Shown here piece by piece: positions 8,891 to 16,614 of a stretch of 39,553 nucleotides of DNA. Source of the stretch: Lachnospiraceae bacterium UBA3711 (lineage in GTDB: Bacteria > Bacillota > Clostridia > Lachnospirales > Lachnospiraceae). Positions within the stretch are counted from its first letter, which is position 1. The number at the start of each line of letters is the position of its first letter. A model generated the notes under the pieces. The model was not told the DNA's origin. It saw only the letters and a list, made by a program, of their open reading frames with translations, and made no database searches. The position numbers were made by a program, and so were the translations under genes. The stretch covers positions 1 to 39,553 of the forward strand of contig DFHY01000115.1 of NCBI GenBank assembly GCA_002371345.1. The letters run 5' to 3'.

Positions 8891-9028
8891 ATGACAATTC
8901 ATCTGCTGAATCACACGATGGAGGATCTGTACGGCGGCAAAGAGCAGTGCCAATACTGCGGTGAATGGTTTGTTCCGGGAGATGAATACCGTGAGCATCT
9001 GCTCAATCATGCGAATACCGGTGAGTGA
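8891..9028 (+). CDS. C2H2 zinc-finger microprotein, 45 aa
   Basis: A 45-codon frame encoding a protein with the pattern CQYCGEWFVPGDEYREHLLN then H: Cys-x2-Cys, 12 residues with an aromatic, then His-x4-His, that is a single classical C2H2-type finger near the C-terminus. A TATAAT box (8862-8867) lies upstream; the -35 is poor and the ribosome binding site is weak (GAG about 12 bases before the ATG). It is divergent from the PD-(D/E)XK-like gene and convergent with the HD gene. The cysteine/histidine arrangement is the main reason to call it; partner or target is unknown. Confidence 0.55.
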   Translation: MTIHLLNHTMEDLYGGKEQCQYCGEWFVPGDEYREHLLNHANTGE

Positions 9029-9038
9029 TACACTCTGT

Positions 9039-9079
9039 AAAAATCCTTTGGCGGGCACACATTTTATGCCCGCCAAAGG
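9039..9079 (-). terminator. Terminator of the HD-domain gene
   Basis: Perfect 13-bp stem CCTTTGGCGGGCA / TGCCCGCCAAAGG (9045-9079). The T run (ATTTTT) is on the minus strand at 9040-9044, so it ends leftward transcripts. It lies 16 bases after the relic stop of the HD gene at 9096, marking that gene's original end. Confidence 0.85.
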
Positions 9080-9095
9080 GTTATGAACACACCAT

Positions 9096-10150
9096 TCAGT
9101 CTCTGTCCGGCTCCATCGACATATAATAACGCTTTCCGGCTATCTGAGACTCTTCTCTTCTGGCTGAATCAACTTCATCATAATGATCCTTAAGAAGCTG
9201 AAAGATGTCCGCGCATATATCTCCCCGCTTTACATTGTCCTCCAGGATTGCAAGAGTTTTTTCCTTGTGTAATAAGGATGCTCTTTCACTATATCGAACT
9301 CATCGTCTGTAAGCTTCCCCGGCTTCTCGAGGATAGAATTAGGAACACGCAGCTTCCCGACATCATGAAGCCGTCCGGCGATCTCCATCTTCTTACAGTC
9401 CTCTTCGCTCATACCGTACAGTCTCGCCAGCTCTCTGGCAGACGCGGCAACTCCTGCAGAGTGCATAGCTGTAAACGGGCTGCGGTAGTCGATGATCCTG
9501 GACATAAAGAGCGTATACGCAAGTGCGTCATCGAGGCTGACCGAATGAATCCTGCCGGTAAAGAACATAAGGAATTCCGGATTCATAGCAACATCCATCC
9601 ACACATATTCGATCCTGCTCAAGGCTGTCAGTGCGTCAACCGCCTTCTGAGAGAACTCTGTCCCCTGATACTGTCTGATCACATCGAGAATCTCCCGCAC
9701 CTGAGACAAAACAGGTTTGTCAGGATCCAGCATAGTGACTGCCGCGTCTGAAATATGAACCGCCTGGCACACATCAAGTACAGCCGTTTCCCCAAACAGA
9801 GCAATGTTCTCCTGATAACTGTTCTGCACAACCTCAAGGATACACGCTATCGATCTGAAATGCTCCAGATCCCGTATCATGTTGGCTCCGATCTTTGCCA
9901 CTTCCCGGCGGTGTGATTCTATCTCACACAGATCCTCCGGATCCGGTGACACGATCGAACCTATATCGTGAAGAAGCGCAGCGAATATAACATGATGAAG
10001 ATCCTCTCCCTGAAGTCCCATACGTTGGGCGACCATATACGCCAGATAAGCAGTCTGCTCGTGATGATGCTCCATATCCCGGTTAATAAGATTCATAGCC
10101 TTGGCAAAAGCCCCTACTAAGGACCGCAGGTTTGTGAATTCTTCCTTCAT
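9096..10150 (-). pseudogene. HD / HD-GYP domain protein, internally deleted and frameshifted
   Basis: Two-HD-domain protein related to cyclic-di-GMP phosphodiesterases. The first HD domain is intact (HHHEQTAYLAYMVAQRMG, then ALLHDIGSI). The second begins normally (MHSAGVAASARELARLYG, AGRLHDVGKLRVPNSILEKP, EFDIVKEHPYYTRK) but, at about 9252-9260, jumps out of frame. The in-frame stop is at 9230; reading the next frame from there gives TLAILEDNVKRGDICADIF and on to a stop at 9096, which is the normal C-terminal end of such domains. The HHExxDGxGYP core is therefore missing (roughly 60 codons by comparison with the family). Start at 10150 is supported by AGAAGGAG 7 bases upstream; an earlier ATG at 10258 overlaps the stop of the synthase gene as ATGA, so the two are co-transcribed. 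Confidence 0.82.
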
Positions 10151-10254
10151 CACCGATCTCCTTCTATCTGTTTCTCTTTGGAAACCTCCCTGTGCCGATT
10201 TCACACATCCTTCGACAATGCTTTCTTCTGATAAATCCATTGGCCGCATGCCGG

Positions 10255-13200
10255 TCATCTGATGAACCCTTCAGCACGCATGAGCTTCTCAAGCTCGGAA
10301 ACAGCTTTCTCAAGCTGCTCGATGCTGTGGGTTGACGAAATGGTAAAGCGGAGCCTGCTCTCGCCCACGGGAACAGCGGGATACATTGCAGGCGGTACGA
10401 AAACACCCTTCTCGAGAAGTTTTGCGGAGAGTCTGACTGCGTCGGCATCAGAGCCTATCATGATGGGCACAATGGCACTCTCGCCTGCAAGACAGGTATT
10501 CATGCCGCATTCCCTGGCGCGCCTGACAAAGTAGGCTATGTTTTCATGCAGCCTGGTGACGGCACTGTTGTCGCGCCGGATGATCTCGATCGCCTTCTTG
10601 CATGCGGCGGCAAGCGGAGGCGCGATACCGGCCGTAAACACAAAGCCGGACATGCTGTACTTCAGATACTCAATAATCTCCTCTCTGGCGGCGATGTAAC
10701 CGCCGCAGGCTCCGAGCGCCTTGGAGAGTGTTCCATATTTGATGTCGATCGCGTCAGGCTCAAGGTGGAAATAGTCGTCACAGCCGCCGGCATTATTGCC
10801 TATAACGCCGCTGGAATGAGCTTCATCGACCATGAGGAAGCATCTATACTTCTTTTTCAGTCTGACAAAGTCAGGGATGGGGGCGATGTCGCCGTCCATG
10901 CTGTATACGCCCTCTACGATGATGAGAACCTTGTTGTACCTGCCGTTAACCTTCTCAAGGATACTCTCGAGCTGGGCAAGGTCATTGTGGGCGAATACCT
11001 TTTTATCCGCGTCGGAGAGCTTGATGCCCTCTGTCAGGGAGTTATGGGACAGTGCGTCGTAGACGATGAGATCACCTCTGCGCGCAAAGCAGCTGACAAA
11101 TGCCACGTTGGTCGCCCAGCCGCCTGTACAGACTATGGCGTCATCGGTGTGCTTCCATTCGGCTATCGCCTTTTCAAGCTCCCTGTAGAGAGTCTTTTCA
11201 CCGGCCAGAAGGCGTGCGCCGGAAGCGGAGGTTCCGTATTTCTTTATTGCGTCTATAGCGGCCTGCTCAGTCTCCGGATTGCCGGACATGCCGAGATAGT
11301 TGTAAGAACCCAGATTGATGACGCTCCTGCCGTGTATTGTGGAGATATCGCGCACTACACTGTCATGCGGAATGAAATAAGGATTTAAGCTGTCTTCGGC
11401 CGTCTCAGCCATCCTGGCCTTAAGCTCTTTGTACTCGCCGGACTCAGTGAAGTCCGTGATTCTCGATGTTTCCCCGACGTCCCTGCTCTTTGCCGGGGCA
11501 CCGACATCGAGGCTGTGAATCAGTGAATAGATGTAAATTGCGGCGTTCTCGATATTGGTAAGCCTCGCGGTATCCGTATCCAGGATAACAACGTTGTACT
11601 TTTTCTCAATCTTGGCAACGCAGGAGAAAATGTCCAGACTTGTCATACCGAGATCCTCGACGAAAGCGTCCGTATCGGATATGGAATCCATCACCCCATC
11701 GGAACAGCTCATGGCGTCGGCAACGGTGTTCCGCACGAAGGCCTTTATTTCATTAAGTTCCCTTTCGTCTATACTGTTCTTTACAGACGGAGTGTTCATA
11801 CTCTCTTTCATTCTCTCCGCCCTGCGGAGTTTCCCGGAAAGAGGCAGCTCCTCTAAGTCCGCCAGGCTGTCCCTGAGCTTTAGACGCATTACCTTCATAC
11901 TGCCGGAGACCGGGAGTTCATCGTCGCTGACAAAGGCTCTGGTTACCCTTTCGCCAATAGGAAGCGACTCGTTGATCTTTCTGATCTGTCCTATGTAAGT
12001 AGCTTCATCGAAGTCAGCGGCACGCTGGGAAACGATCGCGATATCTTCATAGCTTCCGTTCTCTGCTCCGAGCAGGCAGGACTTTACTGCCCCTGGTATC
12101 TCTGAGAAGTGATCCTCCAGTTCATCAGGATATATATTCTCGCCATTTGCATTTATAATTACATCCTTAACACGACCGCAGATGAACAGCCCGTCCGCTG
12201 TCTTTTTAATGAGGTCGCCGGTAGCGAACCAGGCCGACTCGTCTCTGGGAACTATCTTCCCATCTATCATGCTGGCGGAGTAGAGCGCGCCTCCGCGGAG
12301 GAAAAGCTCTCCCTCGCCGGCCGTGCCGCTGCCGATTCTGTATTCGATCTGAGAGAAGAATTCTCCGATGCTCCCTTTCTTGCGCTGCACAGGATCAAGT
12401 GACTTCTCGAATGAAATGATTCCCGTCTCAGTCATACCGAAGCCGTTGCTCAGCGGATATCCTATGTCATTTAGTGTCTCCAGCGTCTCAGGGGGAACAT
12501 GGCCTCCTCCGGTTATCATTATCCGTACCTTCGTTCCGAGTGTTTTACGCTTGATGACATTCCTGACAAGCGGATTGAGCTTTCTGTCCCCGAGGCTCTT
12601 CCTGATGCCGGCCGCGAGGGCGTTGAAGAACAGCGGCACACAGTAGATATGAGTCACGCCGTGTCTGCTGCAGGTCCCGAGTATCGTCTGAACTGACTTG
12701 TCGCGACAGTAGACAAGGGTCCTGCCCATACACGAGTAAGCCAGGTATACGGCAAACAGGCCAAACACATGATGGAACGGAAGGAAGGCGAGCAGCTTGC
12801 AGGGTTTTCCTTCAATATACGGAATATCAGGATTTGTCTTCCCAGCCTCGTCGAAAATCAGAGTGTTATTGGCTATGGTCCGGGCGTTGTAGAGGAAGAT
12901 GCGGCTGCTGCCGGTCGTGCCGGAGGTACACAGTGCAATGTATTCTCCCCATCTCTCCTCTCCTGGCTTACCGCCGGCAAGCACCTCAGCCGCATCAATG
13001 AATTCTAATGGGCTGCCGGCCACGGGCTTTGCGGCAACATAGCTTGTCGCACCGGCATCAGCCATTATTCCATTGAGCTGCTCCGGACGTGAGGCCGGAT
13101 TCAGCAGCAGAGGAATCTGTCCTGACATGAGGACAGCCCAGAAGAGTACCGGCCAGTCCATACAGGTGTCGTAAATAAGGCCGACGACGTCACCAGCTGG

Positions 13201-13398
13201 TCTCTTCTTCTCCATGACTCCGCAGGAAGCAAGAGACATATCAATGTATTCCCTGTACGTCCTTCTGACAATGTTGTCGTTATTGTCACTGACCTCAGCA
13301 GCGGTATCTCCTGCAAACCGCTCCATCAGGTGAAACAAGCCGCGGTAGGTCGGGTTCCTCCTGAACGGTTCCAGTGTGTCCTGCCAAACATTCTTCAT
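10255..13398 (-). CDS. Acyl-adenylate ligase - acyl carrier protein - alpha-oxoamine synthase fusion
   Basis: A 1047-aa three-part assembly-line enzyme. Residues about 1-515 are an ANL adenylating domain: TSGTTG (158-163), GFGMTETG (319-326), TGD (393-395), KDVIINANGENIYPDE, and a C-terminal catalytic lysine in GSMK (K502). Residues about 545-630 are a carrier domain with LGMTSLD, Ser587 being the phosphopantetheine site. Residues about 670-1047 are a PLP alpha-oxoamine synthase of the AONS/KBL/SPT family: GSYNYLG, YGTSASGARLLAGE, DEAHSSG (858-864) and the PLP lysine in TLSKALG (K893). Expected chemistry is activation of a carboxylic acid, loading onto the carrier, and decarboxylative condensation with an amino acid to an alpha-aminoketone. 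Comparable ACP-AOS fusions occur in PigH and SxtA. Acid and amino acid are unknown. AAGGAG precedes the ATG. Confidence 0.9.
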   Translation of the reverse strand: MKNVWQDTLEPFRRNPTYRGLFHLMERFAGDTAAEVSDNNDNIVRRTYREYIDMSLASCGVMEKKRPAGDVVGLIYDTCMDWPVLFWAVLMSGQIPLLLNPASRPEQLNGIMADAGATSYVAAKPVAGSPLEFIDAAEVLAGGKPGEERWGEYIALCTSGTTGSSRIFLYNARTIANNTLIFDEAGKTNPDIPYIEGKPCKLLAFLPFHHVFGLFAVYLAYSCMGRTLVYCRDKSVQTILGTCSRHGVTHIYCVPLFFNALAAGIRKSLGDRKLNPLVRNVIKRKTLGTKVRIMITGGGHVPPETLETLNDIGYPLSNGFGMTETGIISFEKSLDPVQRKKGSIGEFFSQIEYRIGSGTAGEGELFLRGGALYSASMIDGKIVPRDESAWFATGDLIKKTADGLFICGRVKDVIINANGENIYPDELEDHFSEIPGAVKSCLLGAENGSYEDIAIVSQRAADFDEATYIGQIRKINESLPIGERVTRAFVSDDELPVSGSMKVMRLKLRDSLADLEELPLSGKLRRAERMKESMNTPSVKNSIDERELNEIKAFVRNTVADAMSCSDGVMDSISDTDAFVEDLGMTSLDIFSCVAKIEKKYNVVILDTDTARLTNIENAAIYIYSLIHSLDVGAPAKSRDVGETSRITDFTESGEYKELKARMAETAEDSLNPYFIPHDSVVRDISTIHGRSVINLGSYNYLGMSGNPETEQAAIDAIKKYGTSASGARLLAGEKTLYRELEKAIAEWKHTDDAIVCTGGWATNVAFVSCFARRGDLIVYDALSHNSLTEGIKLSDADKKVFAHNDLAQLESILEKVNGRYNKVLIIVEGVYSMDGDIAPIPDFVRLKKKYRCFLMVDEAHSSGVIGNNAGGCDDYFHLEPDAIDIKYGTLSKALGACGGYIAAREEIIEYLKYSMSGFVFTAGIAPPLAAACKKAIEIIRRDNSAVTRLHENIAYFVRRARECGMNTCLAGESAIVPIMIGSDADAVRLSAKLLEKGVFVPPAMYPAVPVGESRLRFTISSTHSIEQLEKAVSELEKLMRAEGFIR

Positions 13399-13718
13399 CT
13401 TTGAAAGCTCTCCTTCTTCTGCGCCTGTTCTGTTTCTTCAAATATCATTTTACTACAACTGCCGCAAATGAAACACAGGAATGTTCAACTTGTCAGATTG
13501 GCAGGCCGGTGTGCCTATTCCACCTGAATCACCCGTTGCAATCGCCGTTTTCTTTTCCGGTCCATTCAATCTCCCCTATTCTCCGAAGCCCCACCGATCC
13601 ATTACAACCGGAATTCGGCAGATAAAAACAAGGGAATCATCTCAAGCGCTATTATTTTTTAGCCCCGATTATTCACTCTTTTATTCACGTTTTATGCGTC
13701 TCTTCGAAAAAAACGGCC
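13399..13718. other. Intergenic region upstream of the synthase gene
   Basis: No convincing gene on either strand. It should contain the leftward promoter of the synthase: TAAAAT near 13451-13456 on the minus strand is a possible -10, but no good -35 accompanies it. Open frames on the plus strand lack ribosome binding sites and recognisable domains. Confidence 0.4.
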
Positions 13719-13758
13719 TGTTACAAACTGTTACAAACTGTTACAGTCTGTTACAAAC
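13719..13758 (+). repeat. Four tandem 10-bp direct repeats (CTGTTACAAA)
   Basis: CTGTTACAAA, CTGTTACAAA, CTGTTACAGT, CTGTTACAAA stand head to tail at 13719-13758. Ten-base spacing places each copy on the same face of the helix, as in protein-binding arrays. They sit between the synthase gene and the broken recombinase, so they may be regulatory sites of the former or arm-type binding sites of the latter. Confidence 0.9.
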
Positions 13759-13780
13759 CGTCAAGAAAACTGAAAATTGC

Positions 13781-13829
13781 AAAGAAAAACCCTGCATGCT
13801 CAGCTTATCACCTTGCAAACAGGGCTTTT
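13781..13829 (-). terminator. Terminator downstream of the recombinase relic
   Basis: On the minus strand AAAAGCCCTG pairs with CAGGGTTTTT (one G-T pair) across a 25-base loop, followed by CTTT. Orientation and position fit the 3' end of the recombinase gene. Confidence 0.6.
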
Positions 13830-13951
13830 CCGTGCGGAAGAAGAGACTTGAATACCATTGGAAACCCCGATTCAGCTGTCTATTACAGCATTTTTAATAC
13901 TTACAATCACTTGACTTCATTTGACCCGTGTGTGTTCTTGCAAAATCTGTG

Positions 13952-14404
13952 TTAGCCATATGTTATGGCCTGTGCGACCTGCTGACGCTTGCTATCTTCT
14001 GAAGCATTACAGAAATAGTACAGCTTCCTGGTCGTTGCCACATCCTTATGACCCATCTGCTTTGCAACAAGCGCATCGTCCACTTTCGCATCCAGCAGAG
14101 TTGTTCCATAAGTCTTACGGATTTTGTGGCTGCTTCTCCGACTCAGGCCAAGTTTGTCGCATACCAATCTTCCGATACAGCATTCCATCGTAAAGCTACT
14201 ACTTCTCCCACTCGCATCCCCGTCAAAAACTGCAGCAACAGTGCAAGGTTCCAAATATCAGGGTTATTCGACAAATACGATACAATAACGGGAATCTCAG
14301 CAACACTGAAGACTTCTTTTTCTTCAGTCTTTATCGTCTTACGAAACGCTTTTTTCGGAATCTCCATTTCGTCAACAATCTGAACGATACGGTATAACTG
14401 CTTT
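13952..14404 (-). pseudogene. Tyrosine recombinase (phage/ICE integrase) remnant
   Basis: C-terminal catalytic part of a XerC/D-type integrase in two frames. The upstream frame (to about 14404) carries MEIPKKAFRKTIKTEEKEVF and LLQFLTGMRVGEVVALRW with the first catalytic arginine. The downstream frame ends at 13952 and carries HKIRKTYGTTLL (His-x-x-Arg), VAKQMGHKDVATTRKLYYF (third-box His and the nucleophilic Tyr region). Normally about a hundred residues separate these boxes; here only around twenty remain, so the middle with the catalytic lysine hairpin is deleted and the frame is shifted. The N-terminal arm-binding and core-binding domains are absent too. Not functional. Confidence 0.88.
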
Positions 14405-14423
14405 CACGACATCCGTTTCCCAC

Positions 14424-15110
14424 TCACACAACACTATAGCCGCCTGTGTGGCTGCCGTCGCTCTTCTTCTGTCCGTATGTCTTATAGTGCTCCATGGCAA
14501 CTTCCATCTGCTCATCCGTCAGGACATTCATCTTTCCGGCGGCCATGCAGTGCCACTGCACCTGCGCACACCATTCCATGGTCAGGGCAAGCCCGTAAGC
14601 GCTCTCGATCGTGGGACCATAAGCGCACATTCCGTGGTTCTGGAGAATCAGGCCATGGCCTTTCTTCTTAAGCGCCTCGGCGGCAGCGTCCGCCAGCTCC
14701 GGCGTTCCGAAGGTGTGATACGGCACCAGCGGGATCTCGCTGCACTGTGCTTCCGCAAGCGCGTAATGCACGGACCGCAGCGGCTCTCCCATGCACGCAA
14801 GAATGGTGCAGTACATGGAGTGATTGTGCACAACCGCCCTTGCCTCCGGATCTGTCCGGTAAAACACGGCATGCAGGCCGTGCTCACTGGACGGCTTCTT
14901 ATCTCCGTCGATCACATTTCCATCCAGATCCAGTATGACAACGTCCTCCGGCAGCGTCTTATCGTACGGAACGCCGGACGGACTGATTGCCATATAGCCT
15001 GTCTCCGGATCATAGATACTGATGTTTCCGGCAGTCCCCGGCGCCAGCCCGTCCGCTGACATCCGCTTGCCGAATTCCACAATTTTGTTTCTCGCTTCTT
15101 CCATTAACAT
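14424..15110 (-). CDS. fucA: L-fuculose-1-phosphate aldolase (class II)
   Basis: Zinc-dependent aldolase cleaving L-fuculose 1-phosphate to dihydroxyacetone phosphate and L-lactaldehyde. The 228-aa chain has the AraD/FucA fold signatures GLAPGTAGNISI and ISPSGVPYD. Metal and catalytic residues align well with E. coli FucA (E73, H92, H94, H155): here E76 in SSEHGLH, H95 and H97 in VVHNHS, and H159 in QNHG. AGGAG lies 9 bases before the ATG. It is the last gene of the LacI-led transport operon, separated from the sugar-binding protein gene by a 318-base structured spacer. Other class II aldolases (rhamnulose-1-P, ribulose-5-P epimerase) are possible, but the fucI/fucU context favours fuculose phosphate. 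Confidence 0.9.
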   Translation of the reverse strand: MLMEEARNKIVEFGKRMSADGLAPGTAGNISIYDPETGYMAISPSGVPYDKTLPEDVVILDLDGNVIDGDKKPSSEHGLHAVFYRTDPEARAVVHNHSMYCTILACMGEPLRSVHYALAEAQCSEIPLVPYHTFGTPELADAAAEALKKKGHGLILQNHGMCAYGPTIESAYGLALTMEWCAQVQWHCMAAGKMNVLTDEQMEVAMEHYKTYGQKKSDGSHTGGYSVV

Positions 15111-15143
15111 GTGCTATGTCTCCTATTGTGCTGAGTCTCCTTT

Positions 15144-15372
15144 CAAGAACGCCAACGGCGTTCTTGCCGCGCTGCGCTCGGTGCGAAGCACCTTCCTCTG
15201 AGCGCGGCAGTGATCCTCCGGAGGCTTTATCTCAGTGGGGGGATTGACACCCGCCACTGAGACAGAATAGTTACTCACCGTCTATAGAGGCGGGAGTCTC
15301 CCCCACTGAGATCAAGTCAGAAGGCACAAAGCAGGGCGCATCGACCGGTCAGCCGACCTTCGCAATGCGCCC
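15144..15372 (-). promoter_or_regulatory. Multi-hairpin intercistronic element
   Basis: Four inverted repeats fill the spacer between the sugar-binding protein gene and fucA. CAAGAACGCC/GGCGTTCTTG (15144-15166, 3-base loop); GCCGCGCT/AGCGCGGC (15166-15208) enclosing GGTGC-GAA-GCACC; ATCTCAGTGGGGG/CCCCCACTGAGAT (15229-15312), whose interior also pairs CCCGCC with GGCGGG; and GGGCGCAT/ATGCGCCC (15334-15372). None has a proper T run, so they look less like a terminator than an RNA-processing or stabilising element, or a mobile palindromic repeat. Confidence 0.75.
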
Positions 15373-15428
15373 CGCATATTCAGTTAACTATCCTGTTTCG
15401 CTGTCACGAATTTCCGTTCAGGAATTCA

Positions 15429-16535
15429 TCAGTCATACAGGTTCGGTGCGATGTTCTCGTCATCCATGTTGGAAGCATCATACCAATAACCATCGGTCGG
15501 GACATCGATCAGCTCCTCGCCGTTTGCAGCAGCGGTCAGAGCATAGATGCAGTAGTAGCCCATCATCAGCGGAGACTGGGTCACAGCGCCAAGGAAGGTG
15601 CCATCTTCGACAGCAGCCTTGATGGAGGTACCGGCATCGAAGCCTACGCCAACGACAGTGTCGCCAAGAACTTCACGGTTGTCATTCGCGACCAGCAGAC
15701 CTTCCGCAGCAGTCTGGTTGGAGCCGAATACCGCGATGGTGTCTTCCTTATCCAGGATGGTTCCAGCCTCGGTGGAGCAAAGGTCAACAGTGGTCTGCGC
15801 CGGAACACGGACTTCAAGGATGATGTCAGCATCGCCCTCGACAGCGCCCTCAGCCGCGTCAACATAGAACTCATTACCTTCCATCGCTACGGTGTAGCCA
15901 TCAGCTGCAGCAAGCTCGATGAGCTTGTTGATGAAGCCAAGGCCTCTCTGCTGGATGTTCAATGCATAGTTGTCCTGGTTGATCTCACCGATACGGACAG
16001 TGCCGTTGCCCAGCTGGTCCTTAACTGCCTCATACAGGTTAACAGCAGCAACTTCGCCGGCTGCGGTATTGTCGGTCACAACCGTGCAGACAACCGATCC
16101 TTCCGGCGCATCCGCGATACCGGTATCGAACGCAACGATCGGAACACCGGCGTCAGCCGCATCCTGAAGGGATTCCAGTACGGAAGAGGTATCACATGCA
16201 GCAAGGCCGACACCAGCCGGAGCGCCGTTGATGGCACTATTGAGCATGTTCACCTGGTCAGCGATATCAGACTCAGAAGCCGGGCCCTGTGCGGAATAGG
16301 TGACACCGAGCTCCTCGGCTGCCTGATCCATGCCCTGCAGAGCTGCCTGCCAGTAGGTGGACTGGAAGCTCTTGACAACGATCTGGAAATCATACGCTTC
16401 TTTTGCTTCCAGACCATCGAACTGTGCGATACCTTCCGTGGTGTCGGAAAGGTTCTCCGCCGCGAATGCCGGAACTGCCATCAGGCTTCCAACCAGCATA
16501 GCGCTCATCATAACTGCCAGCATTTTCTTCTTCAT
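15429..16535 (-). CDS. Sugar ABC transporter substrate-binding protein (RbsB-like)
   Basis: Type I periplasmic-binding-protein fold that would capture a monosaccharide outside the membrane and hand it to the adjacent permeases; substrate probably L-fucose from context. The 368-aa chain opens with a signal peptide (MKKKMLAVMMSAMLVGSLMA then VPAFA-AE). The mature part shows GMDQAAEELGV, SDIADQVNMLNSAINGAPAG, AGVPIVAFDTGIA and VVGVGFDAG, typical of ribose/galactose-type binding proteins. No lipobox cysteine follows the signal core, unusual for a Gram-positive binding protein. Start at 16535 is set by AAAGGAGG upstream; an in-frame earlier start at 16604 would ruin the signal peptide. Confidence 0.93.
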   Translation of the reverse strand: MKKKMLAVMMSAMLVGSLMAVPAFAAENLSDTTEGIAQFDGLEAKEAYDFQIVVKSFQSTYWQAALQGMDQAAEELGVTYSAQGPASESDIADQVNMLNSAINGAPAGVGLAACDTSSVLESLQDAADAGVPIVAFDTGIADAPEGSVVCTVVTDNTAAGEVAAVNLYEAVKDQLGNGTVRIGEINQDNYALNIQQRGLGFINKLIELAAADGYTVAMEGNEFYVDAAEGAVEGDADIILEVRVPAQTTVDLCSTEAGTILDKEDTIAVFGSNQTAAEGLLVANDNREVLGDTVVGVGFDAGTSIKAAVEDGTFLGAVTQSPLMMGYYCIYALTAAANGEELIDVPTDGYWYDASNMDDENIAPNLYD

Positions 16536-16614
16536 TCTCTTTTCCTCCTTTTGTTGGTTGAATGAATCTATTGATACAGATCCGGCTGTGTTGCCGATCT
16601 GCAATCATTACCCT

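Noticed and set aside
10546..11388. 280-aa plus-strand frame inside the synthase gene
   Set aside because: Antisense to the catalytic AOS domain, with no family resemblance.
13719..13758. CRISPR array
   Set aside because: Ten-base repeats with no spacers and no cas genes nearby.
13481..13897. 138-aa plus-strand frame between the synthase and the integrase relic
   Set aside because: No ribosome binding site, odd composition, and it crosses the 10-bp repeats and the terminator.
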